From Candidatus Firestoneibacteriota bacterium (lineage in GTDB: Bacteria; Oederibacteriota; JAAXVQ01): a stretch of 16,263 nucleotides of DNA. Each line of letters starts with the position of its first letter. The stretch's first letter is position 1. Below the pieces are notes generated by a model, which was given only the letters and a program-made list of their open reading frames with translations, was not told the DNA's origin and searched no databases. Of this stretch, positions 10,806 through 16,263 are shown in pieces. The DNA is taken from assembly GCA_013335425.1 (NCBI GenBank), contig JAAXVQ010000011.1, positions 1 through 16,263 on the forward strand. Reading direction: 5' to 3'. The translations under genes were made by a program, and so were the position numbers.

Positions 10806-11747
10806 ATGCGCGTTTTTATTACCGGCATGGAAGGGTTCGTGGGCAGTTATTTGGCGGAGTGGGCCCTCTCCCAAAAAGCCGAGGTGTTGGGGACGGCTTT
10901 TCCCGGCAGTTCCCGGAAAAATTTGCAGGCCTTGCCCCTGCAAGGCGTTTTTGATCTGGACATCACCGACGGCGCGGCCGTGGACGCCCTCCTATGCGAG
11001 GTGAAGCCGGATTGGATTTTTCATTTGGCCGGACAGAGCAACCCGGCGTTGTCCTTCAAGGATCCCGAACCCACCATGCGCGCCAACATTTTGGGGACAC
11101 TGCACGTACTCGAGTCGGTCCGGCGCCGAGGCGCCGGCACGCGCGTGGTGATTGCCGGCAGCGCGGACGAGTATGGTTGCGTGGACGAACATGTCCGGGC
11201 CATTTCCGAAACTTTTCCGCTCAACCCCCAGAGCCCTTATGCGGTCTCCAAGGTCTGTCAGGATTTGATGGGGTTGGCCTACCACCAGCAGCACGGCGTG
11301 CACGCGGTCCGGGTGCGTCCCTTCAACCATATCGGGCCCCGCCAAGCGCTCGGGTTTGTGGCCACGGATTTCGCCTCCCAGATCGTGGCCATCGAACGCG
11401 GGCAACTCGAGCCGCGGTTGGAAACCGGAAACCTGGACGTGGTCCGCGATTTTACGGACGTGCGCGACATCGTGCGCGGATACTGGAGCCTGGCCAAGTC
11501 CGGGAAACCCGGGGAAGTCTACAACCTGGGGTCGGGACACGGCTTGCGCATTCACCAACTGGTGGACGGCTTTTTAAAACATGCCCGGGTGCCCATTACG
11601 GTGCACATGAAGCACGAACGCATCCGGCATGAACGCATGCGCAAGGTGGCTTCCATTGCGCGCATCCGCCGGGGCACGGGCTGGAAGCCCGAGCTGCCCA
11701 TTTCGCAAACCCTCTTGGACATCCTCAATGACTGGCGCGCCCGTTGA
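10806..11747 (+). CDS. rmd: GDP-6-deoxy-D-mannose (GDP-4-dehydro-6-deoxymannose) reductase
   Basis: Reduces the Gmd product to GDP-D-rhamnose; an extended short-chain dehydrogenase of 313 residues, normal for Rmd. Glycine motif GMEGFVGSYL (7-16), HLAGQSNPALSFKDP (73-87), GSADEYG (118-124), and catalytic Tyr145/Lys149 in YAVSK. The segment RPFNHIGPRQALGFVATDFA, followed by the GNLDVVRDFTDVRDIVRGYW region (about 208-228), is characteristic of Rmd as opposed to Fcl (GDP-L-fucose synthase). The ATG follows AAGGAAAGGA by 5 bases, a strong ribosome site, after a 58-base gap. Gmd and this enzyme form a complete GDP-D-rhamnose route within one block. Its last bases overlap a possible TTG start of the flippase gene. 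A generic GDP-hexose epimerase/reductase remains a less likely alternative. Confidence 0.86.
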   Translation: MRVFITGMEGFVGSYLAEWALSQKAEVLGTAFPGSSRKNLQALPLQGVFDLDITDGAAVDALLCEVKPDWIFHLAGQSNPALSFKDPEPTMRANILGTLHVLESVRRRGAGTRVVIAGSADEYGCVDEHVRAISETFPLNPQSPYAVSKVCQDLMGLAYHQQHGVHAVRVRPFNHIGPRQALGFVATDFASQIVAIERGQLEPRLETGNLDVVRDFTDVRDIVRGYWSLAKSGKPGEVYNLGSGHGLRIHQLVDGFLKHARVPITVHMKHERIRHERMRKVASIARIRRGTGWKPELPISQTLLDILNDWRAR

Positions 11748-11752
11748 CCGAC

Positions 11753-13210
11753 ATGCGGCCTGCGGTTGAGCACCCCGGCGGCAAATTTTTTCGGCAGTTT
11801 TGGCGCGTTTCTTTTTTCCAGGGCATCAACTCCGCAAGCGCCTTTTTGGTGAACATCCTCGTGGCCCGCTGGATCGGCCCCCAAGCGTTCGGCGATTTTT
11901 TCGTCTTTGTCTCCACCATGACCGTGGCCACCATTTTATTCGATTTCGGACTTTCCCGGACCGTCCTGCGTTACGCCGCGTTTCACCAGGCGCGCGGGGA
12001 AACCGTATCCAAACTGCAATATTACTACGCCACGCTCAAATTAAAGACCCTTTGGGGCCTGGGCGCTTTGGGGTTGGCGGGCCTGGGGGCTTGGATTTGG
12101 GGTGGGGCCCTGCGGGTGGAATATACGTTGGGCTTCGCAACCGGATTTGTGATCAGCTATTGCCAGTTTTTATCCTCCGTAGCCCAAACCGAGGACGATT
12201 ACGCCGCCTACAATTGGGTGCTCTCGTTCAATACCCTGCGCCTGGGACTGGTGATCGCCGTCTGGCTCCTGGGCGCGATGACCCTGCCCCGGCTCTATGC
12301 GTTGTTCCTAGTGACGCCGCTGTTGATGGCTGCCATACCGGCTTGGCGCTTGCTGCGCGAGCTGGCTCGGGCCGGCAAAGTTCCCGAAGAACATTTTTAT
12401 GCCAACCTCATAGGCTTCGGCAAGTGGATGCTGGTGCTGGTGGTCTTGGAAAGTTTGGCGCAGCGCCTGGACGTCTACTTGGTCCGTTGGCTGACCTCGG
12501 CTGAGGCGGCCGGACATTATTCCGGGGCCCTGACTTTTTTTGGCGCGGTGACGCTGCTGCCGACTTATACCGCGTATTTGATTTATCCGAAATTCGTGGA
12601 AGCGGTCAGCCGCGGGGAGCGGGCAACGCTGGAATCGCAATATCGGTTTTCCACGGATCTGACGGCCGTTTTGGCTGTGCCCCTGGGAATGGGCTTATGG
12701 GCGGTGGCGCCGGACTTGATCCGCCTGTTTTTGGGCGCCGGCTTCGCGCCTTCGGTGCCCCTGTTCAAATATTTTGCCGCGTATGCGGTTTTATGGAGCT
12801 GTCAGGTAAATTCCGGGGCCATGTTTTTCGCCCACGATCAGCCGCGCACCGTGGTCGGAATTGTGCTTATGATTTTGCTGGCGGGTGCAGGCACACAGTT
12901 GCTCTTGATCCCTCGTTTCGGTTTGCCGGGAGCCGGGCTGGCCCTGGCAACCACTTCCGCCGTCGGGTTGGGGCTTTACTGGGGTTTTATCCGCGCCCGG
13001 TTCAAATTGTCTCCTCATTTCGGCCACCTCGGTGTATATTTTCTGGTTGGATTGGCGATGGCCGCTGTAGTGAGGGCGCTGCCGGGCGGGACTTGGCCCT
13101 GGCTGTTGGGGAAGGCGGCACTCGGCGGTGTGATCTATGCCGGTGGTCTTTTGGGACTGCAAAAATGGCAAGGCTGGCAATTGGTGCAATGGCCGAAAAA
13201 ATCAGCGTAG
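11753..13210 (+). CDS. Wzx-type oligosaccharide flippase (MATE/MOP superfamily)
   Basis: An integral membrane protein expected to flip undecaprenyl-linked oligosaccharide units to the periplasmic side of the inner membrane. About 485 residues, the family size, with many hydrophobic helices along the length. The N-terminal FFQGINSASAFLVNILVARW region with the following WIGPQAFGDF is the typical Wzx/RfbX opening (helix 1 plus a G-P-x-x-F/Y-G loop). FDFGLSRTVLRY and the later LVRWLTSAEAAGHYSGAL also fit the family. Two starts are possible: ATG 11753 (chosen) or TTG 11744, which overlaps the rmd TGA. Neither has a clear ribosome site, so expression is probably coupled to rmd. The stop TAG is supplied by the second palindromic repeat. 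It is GC-rich (42/60 by hand for 12241-12300). Presence of a flippase suggests a Wzx/Wzy-type pathway; no Wzy is seen here. Confidence 0.87.
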   Translation: MRPAVEHPGGKFFRQFWRVSFFQGINSASAFLVNILVARWIGPQAFGDFFVFVSTMTVATILFDFGLSRTVLRYAAFHQARGETVSKLQYYYATLKLKTLWGLGALGLAGLGAWIWGGALRVEYTLGFATGFVISYCQFLSSVAQTEDDYAAYNWVLSFNTLRLGLVIAVWLLGAMTLPRLYALFLVTPLLMAAIPAWRLLRELARAGKVPEEHFYANLIGFGKWMLVLVVLESLAQRLDVYLVRWLTSAEAAGHYSGALTFFGAVTLLPTYTAYLIYPKFVEAVSRGERATLESQYRFSTDLTAVLAVPLGMGLWAVAPDLIRLFLGAGFAPSVPLFKYFAAYAVLWSCQVNSGAMFFAHDQPRTVVGIVLMILLAGAGTQLLLIPRFGLPGAGLALATTSAVGLGLYWGFIRARFKLSPHFGHLGVYFLVGLAMAAVVRALPGGTWPWLLGKAALGGVIYAGGLLGLQKWQGWQLVQWPKKSA

Positions 13211-13234
13211 GGGCGTATGGCCGTACGCCCTGGT
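13207..13234. repeat. Palindromic intergenic repeat, copy 2 (diverged)
   Basis: Begins with the same GTAGGGGCGTAT as copy 1 (13207-13218) and has stem GGGCGTA (13211-13217) pairing with TACGCCC (13224-13230) over the loop TGGCCG. The right arm decays to CCCTGGT instead of CCCCTAC. As in copy 1, its TAG (13208-13210) is the stop codon of the preceding gene, here the flippase. Confidence 0.78.
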
Positions 13235-13261
13235 AAATTTTTGTTGGGATAAGGAGCGCTT

Positions 13262-14011
13262 ATGGATTATCGCGAACGGTGCTATGGAGCGTTTGTCAGC
13301 AAGCATTGGAACTTCATTCATGTGCTTTCCCGCGAAGAATTTGATTTCCATGCCGAGTTATACGCCAAGACGTATTTGAACCATTTGCCCGCAGACCATC
13401 AGGCTCCGATTTTGGACGTGGCTTGCGGCGCCGGGCATTTTTTATATTTTTTGAAAAAGCAGGGGTATACCAACCTTGCGGGCATCGATATTTCCCAGGA
13501 ACAGTTGGAGATCGCCCGCAACATGGGCGTGACGGAAGTTCAAAAAGCGGACATGTTCAAATTTTTGGCCAAACACAAGGGTAAATATGCGTTGGTCATT
13601 GCCAATGATATTGTGGAACATTTGACCAAAAATGAAGTCATCCAATTTTTGGACGCTATTTTGGCTTCGCTGCGTCCCGGCGGCAAAGTCATCATCAACA
13701 CCGAAAATGCCGCTTCGCTTTTCGGCTCTTCCCGCGTGTTTATTGATTTTACGCATGAGCAAGGGTTTACCCCGATCAGTTTAAGCCAAGTGTTGCGCGT
13801 TTGCGGATTTGAAGGCGTCCGCATTTATCCCAACTCCCCGGTACACAGTTTTTCCAGTTGGGTGCGGGTGCGTCTTTGGAAGGTGGCGGAAGGGATTTTA
13901 CGCGCGTTCCTCGCCGTCGAATGCGGCCTGGGCAAGGGTCTGAAAAAGCGGGACATTATTTTGGAACCGCGCATTTTTGCCGTAGCCCAAAAGGCGACCG
14001 AACGGGCATGA
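13262..14011 (+). CDS. Class I SAM-dependent methyltransferase
   Basis: A Rossmann-fold methyltransferase, cytoplasmic or membrane-associated, 249 residues. Motif I is LDVACGAG (51-58), the ribose-binding acid is in GIDIS (74-78), motif IV-like NDIVEHL is at 115-121, and LRPGG (137-141) is the usual post-motif turn. Residues from about 185 form a basic, partly hydrophobic tail (SSWVRVRLWKVAEGILRAFL) that could bind membrane. The start is ATG with AAGGAG about 7 bases upstream. Its TGA overlaps the start of the glycosyltransferase gene (ATGA), so the pair is translationally coupled, which fits methylation of a glycan made by that transferase or capping of the chain. The acceptor is unknown. 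GC content is low against both neighbours (24/60 for 13441-13500 and 23/60 for 13561-13620 by hand). Confidence 0.86.
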   Translation: MDYRERCYGAFVSKHWNFIHVLSREEFDFHAELYAKTYLNHLPADHQAPILDVACGAGHFLYFLKKQGYTNLAGIDISQEQLEIARNMGVTEVQKADMFKFLAKHKGKYALVIANDIVEHLTKNEVIQFLDAILASLRPGGKVIINTENAASLFGSSRVFIDFTHEQGFTPISLSQVLRVCGFEGVRIYPNSPVHSFSSWVRVRLWKVAEGILRAFLAVECGLGKGLKKRDIILEPRIFAVAQKATERA

Positions 14012-15174
14012 AGATCGCATATGCTCTGACCGGGTACGTGCCTTCGACCGGCGGAGCGCAGATTCATTTTCACGAGATCGCCCGTCGTTTGTCCGTAACC
14101 CAAGAGGTGCGCGTTTTCTGTCATTGGAAAGAAAACCGGACCGACTGGCTGCGGGGCGTCACGGTGCGGGCACCCGGTGATTCCGAATACGTTCAAGACG
14201 GCGTGGCCGTCACCCAATTTAATTTAGACCCGTCGGACCGCCGCCGCTTGGCGTTCTGGGCCTGGGGATATTACGCGGCCATGGGCGCTTCGGTGGCGCA
14301 TATTGCCGGTGCCATGGAAGAAAAAATGGACAGGCTTTTAGGGCCGGTGGATTTAATTCATGCCGGGCGCATGGGGCGGGAGTTTTTGGCCTGGGCGGCC
14401 CTGCGCACGGCGCGCCGGCGAAAGATACCCTTTGTTTTTACTCCGTTCCATCATCCCCAGTGGTCGGGTTGGCGCTGGCGCTGGTATTTGAAACTCTACC
14501 GGGAAGCCGATGCCCTCATCGCCCTGACCCGGGCGGAAAAAGAGATTCTCGCCGGTTTGGGCGTGGCCCGCGAGCGCATCCACGTGATCGGACATGCACC
14601 GGTGTTGGGAGACGTCAAGCAGGTGCCGGATTATTTCGGACCCGGCGGGCCGGTGGTGTTGTTTTTGGGGCAAAAGTACGCCTACAAGGGCGTGGCGCAA
14701 CTTTTGGCGGCCATGCCCCGGGTATGGGCGCGGCGACCGGACGTGCGGTTTGCGTTTTTAGGGCCGCGGACGCCTTACTCGGAAAAGCTGTTTAAAATCA
14801 TCTCCGACCCCCGCGTTATTGAAAAAGATCGGGTGCCCGAAGCGGATAAGCAAAGCGCGCTGGCGCAATGCGCCGTGTTTTGTCTGCCGTCGCGTCAGGA
14901 AAGTTTCGGGAGCGTTTTTGTGGAAGCCTGGAGTTTCGGCAAGCCGGTGGTCGGCGGCAATATTCCGGCTGCGGCCGAATTGATCGAACCGGGCATCAAC
15001 GGGAGTTTGGTCGGAGAAACGCCCGAGGAATTGGCGCTGGCGTTACTCACGTTGTTGCAGGACCCGGATCTAGCCCGGCGATTCGGAGCCGCGGGCCGAC
15101 AAAGGGTGGCGGAAAAATATACCTGGGATGCGGTCCTTGGAGCTTTAAGCCGGGTTTATCGGAGTATAAAGTAG
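14008..15174 (+). CDS. Family 4 (GT-B) glycosyltransferase
   Basis: Transfers a sugar from a nucleotide donor to the growing glycan on the cytoplasmic face of the inner membrane; retaining GT4 type. It has 388 residues from ATG 14008. N-terminal donor-independent domain: YVPSTGGAQIHFHEIARRL (10-28), the usual GGA-x-x-H-x-x-x-L-A-like opening. C-terminal GT-B domain: VVLFLGQKYAYKGVAQLLAA (216-235), KDRVPEADK, and FCLPSRQESFGSVFVEAWSF (291-310) with the E-x7-E pair Glu298/Glu306, then GKPVVG and the family-typical EPGINGSLV. The ATGA overlap with the methyltransferase gene fixes the start; an in-frame open stretch upstream lies inside that gene. Donor and acceptor cannot be read from the sequence. 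It is the only clear glycosyltransferase in the window, so others must lie beyond it if a multi-sugar unit is made. Confidence 0.9.
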   Translation: MKIAYALTGYVPSTGGAQIHFHEIARRLSVTQEVRVFCHWKENRTDWLRGVTVRAPGDSEYVQDGVAVTQFNLDPSDRRRLAFWAWGYYAAMGASVAHIAGAMEEKMDRLLGPVDLIHAGRMGREFLAWAALRTARRRKIPFVFTPFHHPQWSGWRWRWYLKLYREADALIALTRAEKEILAGLGVARERIHVIGHAPVLGDVKQVPDYFGPGGPVVLFLGQKYAYKGVAQLLAAMPRVWARRPDVRFAFLGPRTPYSEKLFKIISDPRVIEKDRVPEADKQSALAQCAVFCLPSRQESFGSVFVEAWSFGKPVVGGNIPAAAELIEPGINGSLVGETPEELALALLTLLQDPDLARRFGAAGRQRVAEKYTWDAVLGALSRVYRSIK

Positions 15175-15194
15175 AGCATCGGCCAAATCGGTTC

Positions 15195-15223
15195 TTGTTA
15201 AGTTTTTCCGAATATCGGATAAT
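15195..15223 (+). promoter_or_regulatory. Promoter with dyad upstream of rfbF
   Basis: TTGTTA (15195-15200), 17 bases, then GATAAT (15218-15223), a 5/6 match to the -10 box, lie in an AT-rich gap (20/60 GC for 15181-15240). An imperfect operator-like dyad TCCGA-ATA-TCGGA (15207-15219) overlaps the spacer and the first bases of the -10 box. It would serve rfbF and rfbG as a separate or additional transcription unit. Confidence 0.6.
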
Positions 15224-15261
15224 TATTTTTGGGTATAACTTTTTTTGGGGAAGGGGAACCT

Positions 15262-16035
15262 ATGAAAGTTGTTATTTTAGCCGGGGGTAAAGGCACCCGT
15301 ATCAGCGAGGAAACGCAAGTTGTTCCCAAGCCCATGATAGAAATCGGGGGCAAGCCGATCCTCTGGCATATCATGAAAACTTATTCCCATTACGGGTATA
15401 ATGAATTTGTAATTTGTTTGGGTTATTTGGGATATATGGTTAAGGAGTATTTTTCCCACTATTTTTTACATTTAAGTGACCTGACCATCGACTTGCGCAA
15501 CAACGAAATGGAAATCCACAACAACACGGCTGAACCGTGGAAAGTCACCTTGGTGGAGACCGGACCCGAAACAATGACCGGCGGCCGCTTGAAACGGATC
15601 CAAAAATATGTGGGGCAGGAAACCTTCATGCTGACCTACGGAGATGGGGTGGGCAATGTTAATATCCCCCACCTACTGGCCAGTCACAAGAAGAGCAAAA
15701 ATCTTGCGACTTTGACGGCCGTACAAAATGCCGGACGCTTCGGGATTATTGAACTGGAAAAGAACAACCGGGTAAAGACTTTTGTTGAAAAACCCATGGG
15801 GGAATCGTCCTGGATCAACGGCGGTTTTTTTGTGTTGGAGCCGGAAGTCTTCTCCTATATTAAAAAAGGGGATGCCGCCATCTGGGAACGCGAGCCGTTG
15901 GAGCAATTGGCGAAACAAGGTGAGCTTAACGCCTTCCGGCATTTGGGGTTTTGGAAGCCCATGGATACGCTTAGGGACAAACTGGAGTTGGAAAAAATGT
16001 GGAATGCCGGACAAGCGCCTTGGAAGGTTTGGTAA
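15262..16035 (+). CDS. rfbF: Glucose-1-phosphate cytidylyltransferase
   Basis: Makes CDP-glucose from CTP and glucose-1-phosphate, the first step to CDP-linked deoxysugars; cytoplasmic. It has 257 residues from ATG 15262, the exact usual length. LAGGKGTRISEET (6-18) is the family form of the nucleotide loop, then VPKPMIEIGGKPILWHIM (21-38), LTYGDGVGNV (124-133) with the metal-binding Asp, FVEKP for sugar-phosphate contact, and INGGFFV plus GFWKPMDTLRDK near the end, all diagnostic of RfbF rather than RfbA. AAGGGG lies about 6 bases before the ATG; upstream in-frame codons have no ribosome site. A stretch at codons 34-73 is very AT-rich (19/60 and 18/60 in two successive 60-base rows), while the rest is near 50% GC. 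rfbG begins 147 bases downstream. Confidence 0.95.
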   Translation: MKVVILAGGKGTRISEETQVVPKPMIEIGGKPILWHIMKTYSHYGYNEFVICLGYLGYMVKEYFSHYFLHLSDLTIDLRNNEMEIHNNTAEPWKVTLVETGPETMTGGRLKRIQKYVGQETFMLTYGDGVGNVNIPHLLASHKKSKNLATLTAVQNAGRFGIIELEKNNRVKTFVEKPMGESSWINGGFFVLEPEVFSYIKKGDAAIWEREPLEQLAKQGELNAFRHLGFWKPMDTLRDKLELEKMWNAGQAPWKVW

Positions 16036-16182
16036 CCCGGCAGCGCAACCTGGTGTCGACGGTGTATTGAGATCACCGGCAGCTTAAAATTTTCGGACAA
16101 CATCGATTTCATGGGAATCATAGGGTGTATAAACATCCAATAAGGCCGCATGGCGGCCGATCTTAAATAATTGGAACTCAAC

Positions 16183-16263
16183 ATGTTAAAGCCATTTGGG
16201 GATTTTTATCAGCATAAGAAAGTGTTGGTTACCGGGCATACCGGGTTCAAGGGTTCCTGGTTG
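16183..16263 (+). CDS. rfbG: CDP-glucose 4,6-dehydratase, N-terminal fragment (runs off right edge)
   Basis: Only the first 27 codons are present. They read MLKPFGDFYQHKKVLVTGHT followed by GFKGSWL, the characteristic N-terminus of RfbG: first beta strand, then GxxGxxG as G18-H-T-G21-F-K-G24. The enzyme would turn the RfbF product CDP-glucose into CDP-4-keto-6-deoxyglucose. ATG 16183 is preceded by a weak GGAA; an in-frame stop lies at 16168-16170, so only ATG 16183 or a TTG at 16171 can be the start. The 147-base gap to rfbF holds a small GC hairpin (16144-16158) but no gene that I can support. Confidence 0.88.
   Translation, partial: MLKPFGDFYQHKKVLVTGHTGFKGSWL

Noticed and set aside
10994..11632. 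Open frame of 212 codons in another + frame inside rmd
   Set aside because: Arg/Gly/Ala-rich shadow frame with no domain. The rmd frame is complete and carries all catalytic motifs, so there is no frameshift.
16144..16158. GGCCGC-ATG-GCGGCC hairpin between rfbF and rfbG
   Set aside because: The stem is short (6 bp) with a 3-base loop and no T tail. It is not supported as a terminator, and it is unrelated to the GTAGGGGCG repeat.

Overview
The window (16,263 bases, every supported gene on the + strand) looks like part of the chromosome of a Gram-negative-type (diderm) bacterium. It carries lptD, the outer-membrane LPS-insertion protein, followed by a long surface-polysaccharide locus. Shine-Dalgarno sites are strong, and ATG, GTG and TTG starts all occur. 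Most of the window is clearly GC-rich, with several AT-richer genes. No rRNA, tRNA, CRISPR array, transposase or phage gene is visible. The sequence alone does not fix the taxon. An uncultivated diderm lineage of the Omnitrophota/PVC kind is a guess from the general flavour of the gene set, not a demonstrated placement.

Layout. Bases 1-1034 are the 3' three-quarters of argH (argininosuccinate lyase, arginine synthesis). A near-consensus sigma70-type promoter follows at once (1035-1063) and serves an orphan sugar-type ABC transporter ATPase (1170-2273). Next is lptD (2321-4555). Its signal-peptide codons contain a textbook rho-independent terminator (2341-2376). An extended -10 promoter (4605-4633) then opens the polysaccharide locus.

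The locus reads ugd (UDP-glucuronate), rfbA and rfbB (dTDP-4-keto-6-deoxyglucose), gmd (GDP-4-keto-6-deoxymannose), an rfbD-like reductase, an LPG-synthase-type integral membrane protein, rmd (GDP-D-rhamnose), a Wzx-type flippase, a SAM methyltransferase and a GT4 glycosyltransferase. A second promoter with a dyad (15195-15223) precedes rfbF, and the start of rfbG (CDP-glucose branch) runs off the right edge. Precursor supply for four nucleotide-sugar branches (UDP, dTDP, GDP, CDP) is thus grouped with a transferase, a modifying methyltransferase and a lipid-linked-oligosaccharide flippase. This is the layout of a Wzx-dependent O-antigen or capsule/exopolysaccharide locus. No polymerase, no initiating phosphoglycosyltransferase and no rfbC epimerase are seen here.

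Most unusual points: (1) a terminator hairpin embedded in the lptD signal-peptide codons; (2) two copies of a palindromic repeat (7788-7817 and 13207-13234) whose GTAG end supplies the TAG stop codon of the gene before it, and which bracket the gmd-to-wzx block; (3) an uninterrupted run of eight G in the nucleotide-binding-loop codons of rfbB, a possible slippage switch; (4) abrupt composition changes, including a stretch of about 31% GC inside rfbF.
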